Program-made: the position numbers and the translations under genes
Source of the DNA: Myxococcota bacterium
GTDB taxonomy: Bacteria; Myxococcota_C; UBA6777
Assembly: GCA_023150835.1 (NCBI GenBank)
Contig: JAKLKB010000007.1
Coordinates: 23,115-87,114 of the forward strand
Length of the DNA: 64,000 bases
Direction: 5' to 3'
Notes under the pieces: model-generated
The model's input: the letters and a program-made list of their open reading frames with translations, nothing else
Told to the model about the DNA's origin: nothing
Databases searched by the model: none
In this document: piece by piece, positions 1 to 8,978 of the stretch
How positions within the stretch are numbered: position 1 is the stretch's first letter
How the letters are laid out: each line of letters opens with the position of its first letter

Positions 1-1197
1 ATCCATCAACGGCAGATCTTCATCCTCGATCGCCTCCGCAGCTTCGGCTTTTTTGGATCCCTCCACAGATTCCTTCACATCCGTAGATTCGGACGTTTTC
101 GATGATTCCACAGCTTTCGCATCTTCGGGCGTTTTCGATGCTTCCACAACCTCGGCCTCTTCGGACGATTTCGATGCCTCTACAACCTCGGCCTCTTCGG
201 ACGATTTCGATGCCTCTACAACCTCGGCCTCTTCGGACGATTTGTCCGTTTCCGAACAAGCGCGTTCGGTCGAAGGTTCGGCCTGTTCAGCAGGAGAAGT
301 TTGGGAAGAAGCTGAAGCACGGGATTTGTTTTTTTTGCGATGTTTGCGCTTTTTACGACGTTCCGTTTCTTCGAGCAGATGCTTTTGGGCGTCTTCGGGC
401 GATGGATAGGGCTGTTTGTCGTGGCCTTCAAGAAAGAAAAAGGTGGAGTGGTCAGGAAAACGAATGGCATCGATCAGGCCGGATTGGAGGGCTTCTTGTG
501 GAGAGAACACGCCACGATCGAAGATCGCAGCGATCTCTTCGGTGGTGCGTTGTTTGCTTTTTGCGATACGCTCGAAACAGAGCGCCCGATAATCCGCGAT
601 CAGCTCGTCGAGATCTTGGCGATTGGTTGCGGAAGGATAGGCGCGTGTAAACAGTTCGGGGGCGTTTTTGTGTTTTCCCTGCTGGATAAAGTCAGGTTTG
701 ATCCCGAGGTGTTGGAGCATCTCTCCAAAAAAGAAAGGAGCGAGTGCGGGGCTGTGCAAAAAGACGGGTGCAGCAGGAGATATCACCAGTTTGTCAGCAG
801 CGGTGGCCAGATACACTTCGCTGAGCGTGAGTTGTTTTGGGACGATCGCAACAGACTTTCCCGTATCACGGAACTTTTGAAGGGCGATGCGCAACTCTTC
901 GAGAGCAGGCCAGTCAGCTTGAAGGTGTTCGATGGTGCAAACAATCCCTTTGACGCGATTGGATCGACCGATAGCTTCGAGAGATTCGCGCCACTCGTCA
1001 AGGGTCAGATCTAGGGCCTCGCCCCTCCAACGCTGCAACAAGCTCAGATGATGCCATCGAGGAAGCGTTTCGCGGAGGTTGACCATCAGCAACCGCCCTG
1101 TCTTGGGCGGAAAGAATGTGCGTATCACATTAAAAGGAAAGAAGAAGATCGTGCGCAAAAGATTCCAGATCAACAAAACGGGCCATCGCAGCAACAT
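1..1197 (-). CDS. sppA: SppA-type signal peptide peptidase (family S49), C-terminus cut by window edge
   Basis: Membrane-anchored serine protease of the type that degrades cleaved signal peptides. The frame is open off the left edge; 399 codons are visible. I place the start at the ATG ending at 1197, preceded by GAGGTG with 6 nt spacing. Residues 3-25 form a hydrophobic, membrane-like segment. The next 230 residues resemble the N-terminal S49 domain of long (67K) SppA. The stretch GKHKNAPELFTR matches the region holding the catalytic lysine in E. coli SppA (GxYKSAxEPF), and FSPQEALQSGLID matches the family end signature. Then comes a Lys/Arg-rich patch and an acidic Ala/Ser/Glu linker with three 12-residue repeats. 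In long SppA the catalytic Ser lies in the second S49 domain, which would be outside this window. The long linker is unusual for the family. Confidence 0.8.
   Translation of the reverse strand, partial: MLLRWPVLLIWNLLRTIFFFPFNVIRTFFPPKTGRLLMVNLRETLPRWHHLSLLQRWRGEALDLTLDEWRESLEAIGRSNRVKGIVCTIEHLQADWPALEELRIALQKFRDTGKSVAIVPKQLTLSEVYLATAADKLVISPAAPVFLHSPALAPFFFGEMLQHLGIKPDFIQQGKHKNAPELFTRAYPSATNRQDLDELIADYRALCFERIAKSKQRTTEEIAAIFDRGVFSPQEALQSGLIDAIRFPDHSTFFFLEGHDKQPYPSPEDAQKHLLEETERRKKRKHRKKNKSRASASSQTSPAEQAEPSTERACSETDKSSEEAEVVEASKSSEEAEVVEASKSSEEAEVVEASKTPEDAKAVESSKTSESTDVKESVEGSKKAEAAEAIEDEDLPLMD
130..243. repeat. 36-bp tandem repeat, about 3 copies, inside the SppA linker
   Basis: Three near-identical 36-bp units, in frame on the minus strand, encode SSEEAEVVEASK repeats in the presumed linker between the two S49 domains. 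The last unit is more diverged. Confidence 0.85.
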
Positions 1198-1349
1198 GCA
1201 CTTCACCTCAACAAGCAGTCGAACGCCCAACATCGGACACACGACGCGAAGCCCCCTTGATAAGCACGAAACACAGACCACACAAGATCGATCGTCGATC
1301 AGAGAACAAAGATCGGGAAGGGATAGGGAAAATGTCTGATCTGAGAAGA

Positions 1350-3941
1350 TTATGGGCGTGCAGGGGGCAGCGGAACAAAGAGTAGACTTTGGTTTCCATG
1401 CGCATCGATCAGGGCTCCCTGTGGAAGCGGCGTGATGGATGTCGGGAAACTATCGATCGCAAGGCGCTTGCGGATCTCTTGGCGGGATGGGTCAAACAGC
1501 AAGAGTTGGTTTTTGTAGGGGTCCGTCAGCAAGAGATCGCGCCCGTAGGGCTGCATCCGCCCCGAAAACAGGTCAAGCATCACGGCATGATCGAGATTGT
1601 TTTGCGGATCGATCAGCGCAAAGGCATCGATCTCGTAAATTCGGCCAAGCTGCGTCAGCAACGAAAAGCGCTGGTTGGAGCGTTTCAACAGTTGCTGTAA
1701 ACCGCTTTGGAGGCCGGGAAGTACGAGCTTTCGAGAGGGTTCGATCGGCTTGGTCGACTGTGCAGGGATCGGATACAAGGCAAGAAGCCGAGAGGCGGTG
1801 TCAAAGGTCAAGAGATAGAGCTGTTGTTGGTGTTCAAAAAGGCCGATCCCTTGGACTTGTAGATTCATATACTTGGCAGTCAAGCGCAGATGATCGAGAA
1901 AAAACAAGCGTGCAGGGTGTGTGTCTTGAAGAAATCGAAGCCGCGTCAACGAAGCGTCCCGACAATGCAGCAAGTACAACGTGCCATCGTTCAATTCACC
2001 GTCGCAGATATCTTGTTCTAGTGTGACAAACTGGACGGGTAGATCGGGATCTTGGAGCGAACGCACTCCCACACGACGCAAGGACTGATCGACAAAGACA
2101 AGATGATCTTTGTAAAGGCGAACCCATGCAGGTGTCGGGATCGAATCGATCGACTTCGGAAAGTCTTTTCTGCGCAGATCCAGCGCCAAAAGGCGTTGCG
2201 ATTCTTGCTGAAAGAGCCACACATAGGGCGTTTGAGAAGTTGCATCGGCCACCAAGGGCGTATGCGAAAACGTCCCCCATCTCCATTGCAAAAACCCCGA
2301 ATGTTCCGAGAAAACAAACGATCGAAGCGCTTTTTCATACTGCAAGGCTGCAAACACATGCGTTCCTGCAAGGGCGATCGGCGTACTCGGCTGGCGATAA
2401 AGCAACGGGAAAGAGTCTCTCGGCATCAACTGCGATCTTACATCCAACGAAAGGGTCGATGCCTTCGGAACCAACGAAGGTCGATGCAAAGAAAGGCGTT
2501 GGGTGGTGGTCTGCTGTTGCAAGTCGATCACAACAAGTTCTTCGCGATCAAGCATCGACAAGATGGCGGTGTGTCCGAGCAGTTGGATATGCCGAGGCGA
2601 AGTTCCTTGCGGGACAGAGAGATAACGCGGTGGGGTGTCGTCGCGCAAAGGAAGAGACCGAACCATGATGTTGTTTTCGGACGCGCTAAGTGTCACAAGA
2701 TAATGCGCATTGACGGCCATCTCCAACGGTTGTCGGTGTGTGCTGCGTGTCACTTCGGTGGTGATCTGCTCCGAGGCGATCGGCTCTTTGCGCGAGAGGT
2801 TTGGCGCGATGCGAAACGAAGAGATATCGTTGGAAAGGGCATTCAACACAAAAAACGATCCGTCCAAGTGCGCGAGGCGCACAGGGCCTTCTCCCACCGG
2901 CATCTTGAGCAAGACCGCCAGTTGTTCGTCACGGGGGTGCAGAAACAAGACCTCGTGGGTATCAAAACAAGCCACGACGAAACTGTCGCCCCAAAAACGC
3001 ACCGCGCTCGGCTGTTGGCAAGGAAGAGAAAAGCCCTTTGCAGGGGAATGTACACGCCACGGATCCTGCCGAAGCGCAGAAGCAAAGTCGAGCCAATGTA
3101 GACGAGCGGGCTGCACACAAAGGATCGCCGCCTGTGTACCAAACAGCGCAAGATCACGAGGCTGACAGTCTTTGGGCAGATCGAATGTTCCGATAGATTG
3201 GGGATATCCGACACGCAGATCCACAAGTCGCAAGGCAGGCGGAGAGGTTTGAAGCAAAAGAAGCTGCTGGCCATTGCTGTGCATCTGTAGAGGGAAAGCA
3301 GGCAGCGAAAGCACCGTCGGGAGTTGGTGAAGACGGCTTAATTGGGGAGTTTGTGGCGTTGTATCGGGCCGGCGAGGAAGTTCGGGGAGGCCATTTGTTG
3401 TTGGAGCAAGCCAAGGATACGCAGAGGAGGGCGTCGAAGGAAGCCATGATTCGGGGAGAACAGGCGGAGGCAAAGGAAGATCGAGGGGAGGCGGCAAAGC
3501 ACACAGCGCGTACAAGGGAGGTATCCCCTGCTGCAACGAAAGATCGGCGTAAGCCGCCGATGGCATGGTTCGCGTCCATCGCTGCCGAATAAACCCGATG
3601 GTCGGACCGTTCGAACTCCCCACAGCCTGTTTGGAAAAAGCTTCGACCAGCAGATCCACGTCCCCCAAAGGAAGCTGCGGTAAAAAGAAGTCCTCGACTC
3701 CAAGCGGAACTTCGACAGCCCGTTCTCGCAACAGCGGGGATTGCGTAGCACGTTCCCCCTGACAAGTCGTGATCTGGACACGCAACCACCGAACTTGATC
3801 GGAGTGGAGTTGTATCCGTAAGCGCGGATACATCGTCTGTATCTGCTCTACAGGCGCACAGCCACACAACCACAACAGCCACACACACAAACAGAGCCAA
3901 CCGCCCCACCACGAGGCTTTCCGCAAAAACGCACGCATCAT
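1350..3941 (-). CDS. Large lipoprotein with beta-propeller-like repeats
   Basis: About 863 residues. The N-terminus has Arg/Lys, a hydrophobic core and the lipobox LCGC, so it should be exported and lipidated. The rest is rich in repeated beta-strand blocks such as LLLLQTSPPALRLVDLR, FVVACFDTHEVLFL and LLALDLRRKDFPKSI, typical of YncE/NHL-like propeller proteins that bind partners or ligands at the cell surface. A Pro-rich stretch at about residues 150-200 separates the anchor from the propeller. ATG at 3941 is chosen; a TTG two codons upstream is also possible, and neither has a strong ribosome site. The gene is divergent from the TPR gene at 4181. The ligand is unknown. Confidence 0.7.
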   Translation of the reverse strand: MMRAFLRKASWWGGWLCLCVWLLWLCGCAPVEQIQTMYPRLRIQLHSDQVRWLRVQITTCQGERATQSPLLRERAVEVPLGVEDFFLPQLPLGDVDLLVEAFSKQAVGSSNGPTIGFIRQRWTRTMPSAAYADLSLQQGIPPLYALCALPPPLDLPLPPPVLPESWLPSTPSSAYPWLAPTTNGLPELPRRPDTTPQTPQLSRLHQLPTVLSLPAFPLQMHSNGQQLLLLQTSPPALRLVDLRVGYPQSIGTFDLPKDCQPRDLALFGTQAAILCVQPARLHWLDFASALRQDPWRVHSPAKGFSLPCQQPSAVRFWGDSFVVACFDTHEVLFLHPRDEQLAVLLKMPVGEGPVRLAHLDGSFFVLNALSNDISSFRIAPNLSRKEPIASEQITTEVTRSTHRQPLEMAVNAHYLVTLSASENNIMVRSLPLRDDTPPRYLSVPQGTSPRHIQLLGHTAILSMLDREELVVIDLQQQTTTQRLSLHRPSLVPKASTLSLDVRSQLMPRDSFPLLYRQPSTPIALAGTHVFAALQYEKALRSFVFSEHSGFLQWRWGTFSHTPLVADATSQTPYVWLFQQESQRLLALDLRRKDFPKSIDSIPTPAWVRLYKDHLVFVDQSLRRVGVRSLQDPDLPVQFVTLEQDICDGELNDGTLYLLHCRDASLTRLRFLQDTHPARLFFLDHLRLTAKYMNLQVQGIGLFEHQQQLYLLTFDTASRLLALYPIPAQSTKPIEPSRKLVLPGLQSGLQQLLKRSNQRFSLLTQLGRIYEIDAFALIDPQNNLDHAVMLDLFSGRMQPYGRDLLLTDPYKNQLLLFDPSRQEIRKRLAIDSFPTSITPLPQGALIDAHGNQSLLFVPLPPARP

Positions 3942-4180
3942 ACCCAAGCAACCTACATCCCAAAAAGGAAGAACACAACGAAGACAAACCTTGCGCTTTG
4001 GGCGGTGTTGTGGTTAGGTGTGAAACATCCGCCTTGTCGTGCAGTTCTCGCCCTTGAGGGTAATCAAGCCGATCCAAGGGGTCAAGGGAGCGCACAAAAA
4101 CGCGACCGTAGCGATACGTCGCCGACGAGGTGGGTGTGAGGTTTGTTTTTCGCATTGATTTTTGGGGCATGAGGTTAGAG

Positions 4181-5212
4181 ATGCTTTGTCGATTCATCCC
4201 ACAACAAGCTCGTCTCCTTTTGTTGTTTTGCTCGTTCCTTGGTCTTGGGCTGCCCTCTTCCACTCCCTGCTTTGCCCAAGCAAATCGCGACTTTGTCACC
4301 AACCCTTTCCTCAACAAGGGATTGACGCTTTACAACGATCAGCGTTATCCCGAAGCCACACAAGAATTTCTCAAAGTCGCCACAAACAACCAATACGCCG
4401 TCAGAGAACGCAACCAAGCTCTCAAATACCTCGCCTTCATCCAACTGCTTCAACGCAAACCCAGCACAGCCCGCGATCACTTCATCGAAGCCCTCAAAAA
4501 TGATCCCAATTTTGAACTTGATTCCGTTCTCGATCCCCCCAAGTTTTTCGCCTTTTTTCAACTCGTTCGCAAAGACTTTTTGTCGCGCCGCCAAGTCGTG
4601 ATCGAAGATCGCTCCCCCACCGAACTCCCCACCGCACAAACCCTTTCGCTGCGCTTTGCGGTGCGCGACGAATTCCAAACCGCCAAGCGCTTTACGGTGT
4701 TCTATCGCGTCGAAGGCAGCGGCCCTTACCAACAAGGCAACCCCACCCTGATCACCGCACAACGCCTCCAAAAAGAACACACCACACAACTCGCACAACA
4801 AATCTTACAGCGTAGCGACTCTTTCTCTTCTTTTGCGTGTGCTGCCCTCTGCCAAGCCACCCCTGCGGTCACAAAGGCTTACGGCTTCGATGTCCCCACG
4901 CTCACTCCTCCCGATCCCACCGCAGCATACTTCGTCGAATACTACATCGAAGCCTACGACACCCAAGGCCGAACCATCGCAACACTCGGCAGTACAAGTG
5001 ATCCCAAACGTGTAAAACGCACCTTGCCCACCACAGGAAACACCAACTACCCCAACTCCAAAGCCACCCCTTTCTATCAAACATGGTGGTTTTGGACTGT
5101 CGTCGGTGTTGTCGTCGTGGGCGGCGTTGTCGCGGGGGTTGTCGTCGGAACCGCCCCCAAACCGATCCCTCCCGCCACCACAGGAACTGTGATCGTCACC
5201 ATCGTTCGTTAA
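4181..5212 (+). CDS. Exported TPR-like protein with C-terminal membrane helix
   Basis: About 343 residues. The start at 4181 has GAGG 6 nt upstream and gives a clean signal peptide ending near CFAQ; in-frame starts at 4169 (ATG) and 4130 (GTG) also exist. Residues after the signal form TPR-like helices (NKGLTLYNDQRYPEATQEFLKVA, then QRKPSTARDHFIEALKNDPNF). A beta-rich middle domain follows, and near the C-terminus there is one strong transmembrane helix made mostly of Val and Gly after TWWFW. This layout is common in myxobacterial envelope proteins that resemble outer-membrane assembly or FecR-like scaffolds. First gene of a plus-strand run with two lipoproteins, so it probably acts in the envelope. 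Exact role unknown. Confidence 0.65.
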   Translation: MLCRFIPQQARLLLLFCSFLGLGLPSSTPCFAQANRDFVTNPFLNKGLTLYNDQRYPEATQEFLKVATNNQYAVRERNQALKYLAFIQLLQRKPSTARDHFIEALKNDPNFELDSVLDPPKFFAFFQLVRKDFLSRRQVVIEDRSPTELPTAQTLSLRFAVRDEFQTAKRFTVFYRVEGSGPYQQGNPTLITAQRLQKEHTTQLAQQILQRSDSFSSFACAALCQATPAVTKAYGFDVPTLTPPDPTAAYFVEYYIEAYDTQGRTIATLGSTSDPKRVKRTLPTTGNTNYPNSKATPFYQTWWFWTVVGVVVVGGVVAGVVVGTAPKPIPPATTGTVIVTIVR

Positions 5213-5295
5213 ACTACGCGGCCTTTCTCCAAGCGCCTTTTGTGATCGTGGACGCGGAGAAAACGGCTTTTAAAGACATCGGCTAGGGAAAGAAG

Positions 5296-5763
5296 ATGCT
5301 TACGAGATATCGTTGTGTTGTTTGGTTGTTGGGCCTTTTGGCGTGGGTTGGCTTGGGTGCTTGCGCACCGATGGCTGAAGCCCCCGAGGTCGCGATCCGT
5401 GTCGGGGAGCTTCAAGATGGCGTCAACAGCGTGACGCTGTGGATTATCGCTCCCAATTATCCGGGAAGTTCGTCTGTTTCTTGCCAAGATCTACTCGATC
5501 GCAAAACGGTCTTTGATGCCAAAACCTTCGATCAAAAGAAAACCAAATCCGCCATCATCGCTTTCGGTCAGCAAGAAAGTGTGACGAGTACGATTGAAAG
5601 CATCCTGCCCGGAAACTACCTCTTTGTGGTGGGCGGCTACAAAGATGGCTTGCAAGAACTCCCCAACCTGCGCTATATCGGCTGCCAAGAAGCCAAGGTC
5701 GAGGTCGGCAAGAAGCTTGCCCTATCGATCTTTTTGGCGATGGTACCTGTAGCAAAGCCCTAG
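5296..5763 (+). CDS. Small putative lipoprotein
   Basis: 155 residues. The start ATG has GGGAAAGAAG directly upstream. The N-terminus MLTRYRCVVWLLGLLAWVG is a signal peptide and LGAC is a lipobox, so a lipid-anchored protein is expected. The mature part is mostly beta-strand, with two Cys that could pair (in SVSCQD and YIGCQE). It lies 83 nt after the TPR gene and 21 nt before another lipoprotein gene, which suggests cotranscription. No family recognised. Confidence 0.65.
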   Translation: MLTRYRCVVWLLGLLAWVGLGACAPMAEAPEVAIRVGELQDGVNSVTLWIIAPNYPGSSSVSCQDLLDRKTVFDAKTFDQKKTKSAIIAFGQQESVTSTIESILPGNYLFVVGGYKDGLQELPNLRYIGCQEAKVEVGKKLALSIFLAMVPVAKP

Positions 5764-5784
5764 TATCGGGCGACTTGGATTTCG

Positions 5785-6555
5785 ATGACACGTTATCGCT
5801 CCCCTGCCTTTTGTTTTTCTAGCCATGCGCATCCTGACGCTCCTGTCCACCTTAAAGATGTTCAAACAGCGATATTCCGGGGACTTTGGATCTTTATCGT
5901 CTGGTGTGTTCTCTTTGGACTCTTGGGATGCCGCCCGATACTGCGCACCCAAGAGCAACTACAAGGCGCCCCCCCCGCACGTGATCTGCTTGCGGCCTAC
6001 GTCTTGGATCAACTTCAAACACACCCCGCCAAGTATTTTTCGGTCGGAGGTGTGCGTCTTGGCGATCCCAAAGAACGCGTAGAAGCGCTTTGGGGAAAAC
6101 CTTCCCGCCAGACGGGCGATCGTTCAACGTGGGGAGATGCCGATGGAAATCCCCTCTACTCCGTTCTTTGGAAAGAAGTGGTCACTCGCGTCAGCGCACA
6201 ATCTCCCCCAAAGCGCGAAAGTCTTGTGGTGCAAATCGACCTTTTTCCCGCTTGTTCCTCCGTCCTCCATCCCGACAACCGCGTGCTTCTTTCCGAAGCC
6301 ATCCGCCAAAGCGCTGTCCGTCAAAAACTCTTTGCCGCCATCCCCTTTCCACAACATACCCGACTGGCCAAGCGCTTCTTTTATCTTCAGCGCGGGTGGG
6401 CGGTCGTTTTGTTCTCTGAACTGATCCCCTCACAACAAAAGATCCCTTACGTTGTTCGTCTGTTTTTGGAAACACCCACAACCCCACTCCGCCAAGGCAC
6501 TTCACAGGCGAAACCCACCCAACAACCCCAAACGCACGTCACCGCGAGACTTTAA
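5785..6555 (+). CDS. Putative lipoprotein, unknown function
   Basis: 256 residues. A hydrophobic segment at about residues 33-49 ends in LLGC, a good lipobox, but the positively charged region before it is unusually long (about 30 residues) and the ATG at 5785 has only a weak ribosome site. The true start is therefore uncertain, though no better in-frame start lies closer to the hydrophobic core. The segment SVGGVRLGDPKERVEALWG loosely recalls the SmpA/OmlA (BamE) type motif for small outer-membrane lipoproteins. That resemblance is by eye only. It is 21 nt downstream of another lipoprotein gene. Confidence 0.55.
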   Translation: MTRYRSPAFCFSSHAHPDAPVHLKDVQTAIFRGLWIFIVWCVLFGLLGCRPILRTQEQLQGAPPARDLLAAYVLDQLQTHPAKYFSVGGVRLGDPKERVEALWGKPSRQTGDRSTWGDADGNPLYSVLWKEVVTRVSAQSPPKRESLVVQIDLFPACSSVLHPDNRVLLSEAIRQSAVRQKLFAAIPFPQHTRLAKRFFYLQRGWAVVLFSELIPSQQKIPYVVRLFLETPTTPLRQGTSQAKPTQQPQTHVTARL

Positions 6556-6675
6556 CACCGCGTATCCCCAACAGGCTTCCCATCCTTCCCTCTCGCTCAC
6601 AGGTTTGGCGTACAAGATCCGCCTTGCTTCGATGGGCCGATATCTGCCCAAATAAATGGGCCTTTGAGGTTTTTG

Positions 6676-8868
6676 ATGAAGATCGTATTCGCGACTAGCT
6701 TGGTCGGAAATGACCGTTTGATGCGCGCTGAAGCGCTACTCCGCTTTTGCAAAGAACAAGGACACGAAGTCTTTCTCGTCACGCGCAATCGTTTCGCCGA
6801 CGCATGGACACCCTCTATCCTTGAAACCTTTCAGATCGCCATCCCTCGACACTGCCCCCCCGAAGAGATGGCCGCAATGACCCTTGAAAAAAACCGCGCA
6901 CTGCTCGGAAGAATGGACTATTTTCGCCCGCTGTGCGCGATCATCGACGGCGAAGACTTTGTAGGAAAAGTCGCACAACGACTGAACATCCCGACTGTCT
7001 GCATCGATCCCAAACACGCTTTTGAAACCACCCGCCTCAGCATCACACTCCCTCCCTTTGCCCTCGAACAACTCCGCTCCTTGCGCGAAGAACTCCGTCA
7101 ACGCAGCTTTGAACCCCGCTGGTTTCTCTTGCCTGTCTTTTTCGATGCCCTACCGATCCGCCCCGAAGTGTTGCTTTGTCAGCCGATATCCACCTTCACC
7201 GATACCCCAAACACCGACACTTCTGACGAGGGGTGGCTGCTTTTGGTCGGATGGCAAGGCGTTGAAGAAGATGTCCGCCCTTTCCTTGAGCAGCAGATCC
7301 GCGTCCGTGTCCACTACCCTGTCCGCCTCGAAAGACCTCGCGAGATCAAACAAGAAGAATCCCTTGATGGCGAAGGAGCCGCTATGCGCAGACGGCGCTC
7401 AGCCCCCCTCTCCCGCTCTCCCGAAGAAGAAGCCGCTGCCGCACGCGCCATGCTCCCCAACTCCGATGCCTATGTTTCTTATTCCGTCGCCAACGCCGAA
7501 GCTTGGCAACAAGATCTCCCCCGCGCCAAAGCCGTGATCCTGCAAGGCGATGCTTCTCAACTTGCCGATGCCATCGCTCTACAAAAACCCACCCTCGTCA
7601 TCCCACAAAAAGATCACTTCGAACAATGGGTTTGCGGCCAATACATCGAAAAAATGGGCGTCGGTGAAACACACACCAAACTCAATCGCACCGCCCTCGA
7701 CGGCTTCCTCGAACGGCTCGACCGCTACAAAGACAAATTACATCAACTCCCCCCAAGCAAATCTCCCAAGATCACCCACGCCCTCCAAGAGATCTTGACC
7801 ACCCTCCAATCCGAAGCCACCGCACAACCCCGCCAATCCGAACGCTTCCCCTCTTCGCAACGAAACCGACCCACAACCCGAACCAACACATCCCCCACCA
7901 CACACACAGACGGCTCCCCACCAGAACGCCGCACACCTCGACAAGACGGCGATTCACCGAAACCTCGGACCTTCCGCCAAGATGGCGATGCCCCGAGACC
8001 TCGGACCTTCCGCCAAGATGGTGATGCTCCAAGACCTCGGACCTTCCGCCAAGATGGTGATGCTCCAAGACCTCGTTCTCCCCGCCCTGATGGTGATGCT
8101 CCGAGACCTCGGACCTTCCGCCAAGATGGTGATGCTCCAAGACCTCGGACCTTCCGCCAAGATGGTGATGCTCCGAGACCTCGGACCTTCCGCCAAGATG
8201 GTGATGCTCCGAGACCTCGGACCTTCCGACAAGATGGTGATGCTCCGAGACCTCGGACCTTCCGACAAGATGGTGATGCTCCAAGACCTCGTTTCTCCAA
8301 TAGAGAGAACGCCCCACGCCCACGGGCTGAGGAAGGGCGGCGCCCCGCATCTTCGGAACGCGGAGAACGCGCAGGCTCCATCGAGGTGTGGCGTCCTCCC
8401 TCGAAACAAGCCGACGAAACGCATTCCACAAACCAACCCCAGACAGCAGGTGGCGAACGGCTGCCACGCCGCAAAAACACCGAAGGTTCGGGCGAACAAA
8501 AGCCTTGGCGCAAAAACACCGAAGGTTCGAGCGAACAAAAGCCTTGGCGCAAAAACACCGAAGGTTCGAGCGAACAAAAGCCTTGGCGCAAAAACACCGA
8601 AGGTTCGGGCGAACAAAAGCCTTGGCGCAAAAACACCGAAGGTTCGGGCGAACAAAAGCCTTGGCGTAAAAACACCGAAGGTTCGGGCGAACAAAAGCCT
8701 TGGCGTAAAAACATCGAAGGTTCGGGTGAACGAAAGCCTTGGCGTAAAAACACCGAAGGTTCGGGTGAACGAAAGCCTTGGCGTAAAAACACCGAACCAA
8801 AAGAAACAAGCGAACGAGGAGCACCCAAACCCAAACCTCCGAAACGTACCCTCCCGCGAGACGAATAG
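6676..8868 (+). CDS. GT-B-type glycosyltransferase-like protein with two C-terminal peptide repeat arrays
   Basis: About 730 residues. ATG at 6676 has GAGGT 5 nt upstream. Residues 1-380 look like a GT-B fold: an N-terminal MKIVFATSLVGNDRLMRAEAL, and near residue 290 VILQGDASQLADAIALQKPTLVIP followed by a Gln/Gly pattern that resembles the nucleotide-sugar binding half of UDP-glycosyltransferases (COG1819/MJ1255-like). From about residue 423 the protein becomes low complexity. Ten units of the 12-mer DGDAPRPRTFRQ are followed, after a linker, by eight units of the 13-mer KNTEGSGEQKPWR. Both arrays are strongly basic and probably disordered, so they could bind nucleic acid or polyanions. The donor and acceptor cannot be read from the sequence. 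The arrays are unusual for this enzyme class. Confidence 0.6.
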   Translation: MKIVFATSLVGNDRLMRAEALLRFCKEQGHEVFLVTRNRFADAWTPSILETFQIAIPRHCPPEEMAAMTLEKNRALLGRMDYFRPLCAIIDGEDFVGKVAQRLNIPTVCIDPKHAFETTRLSITLPPFALEQLRSLREELRQRSFEPRWFLLPVFFDALPIRPEVLLCQPISTFTDTPNTDTSDEGWLLLVGWQGVEEDVRPFLEQQIRVRVHYPVRLERPREIKQEESLDGEGAAMRRRRSAPLSRSPEEEAAAARAMLPNSDAYVSYSVANAEAWQQDLPRAKAVILQGDASQLADAIALQKPTLVIPQKDHFEQWVCGQYIEKMGVGETHTKLNRTALDGFLERLDRYKDKLHQLPPSKSPKITHALQEILTTLQSEATAQPRQSERFPSSQRNRPTTRTNTSPTTHTDGSPPERRTPRQDGDSPKPRTFRQDGDAPRPRTFRQDGDAPRPRTFRQDGDAPRPRSPRPDGDAPRPRTFRQDGDAPRPRTFRQDGDAPRPRTFRQDGDAPRPRTFRQDGDAPRPRTFRQDGDAPRPRFSNRENAPRPRAEEGRRPASSERGERAGSIEVWRPPSKQADETHSTNQPQTAGGERLPRRKNTEGSGEQKPWRKNTEGSSEQKPWRKNTEGSSEQKPWRKNTEGSGEQKPWRKNTEGSGEQKPWRKNTEGSGEQKPWRKNIEGSGERKPWRKNTEGSGERKPWRKNTEPKETSERGAPKPKPPKRTLPRDE
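7945..8291 (+). repeat. 36-bp coding tandem repeat, 10 units
   Basis: Ten consecutive 36-bp units encode variants of DGDAPRPRTFRQ. The internal units are almost identical at DNA level, which points to recent expansion by slippage or unequal recombination. Confidence 0.95.
8470..8800 (+). repeat. 39-bp coding tandem repeat, 8 full units plus a partial
   Basis: Eight 39-bp units encode KNTEGSGEQKPWR, with small changes (SGEQ, SSEQ, SGER) and a partial ninth unit. A second, unrelated array in the same gene. Confidence 0.95.
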
Positions 8869-8978
8869 GCCGAAGAAGCAAAACACGACAACCCAACAAG
8901 GGCGCTGTCTATGGCCCGATGTTGGCGGCCCACCATCGAACCTCGCATCGAAATAAACCAACAGAAAGGTCAAGTATC

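Noticed and set aside
53..650. Plus-strand frames with Ser/Thr/Asp repeats at the left edge
   Set aside because: Shadow of the SppA linker repeat; the minus frame has clear S49 peptidase sequence.
2052..3101. 349-codon plus-strand frame
   Set aside because: Antisense to the propeller lipoprotein; composition is basic and without any domain, as in shadow frames.
7945..8291. CRISPR-like periodic array
   Set aside because: Units are contiguous with no unique spacers and are in frame with a protein. The same holds for the arrays at 8470, 16290, 22690 and 30003.
7743..8973. Long open frames on both strands over the GT-B repeat arrays
   Set aside because: They follow from the 36- and 39-bp periods, which keep other frames open. 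The plus frame that continues the GT-B domain is the only one with a recognisable protein.
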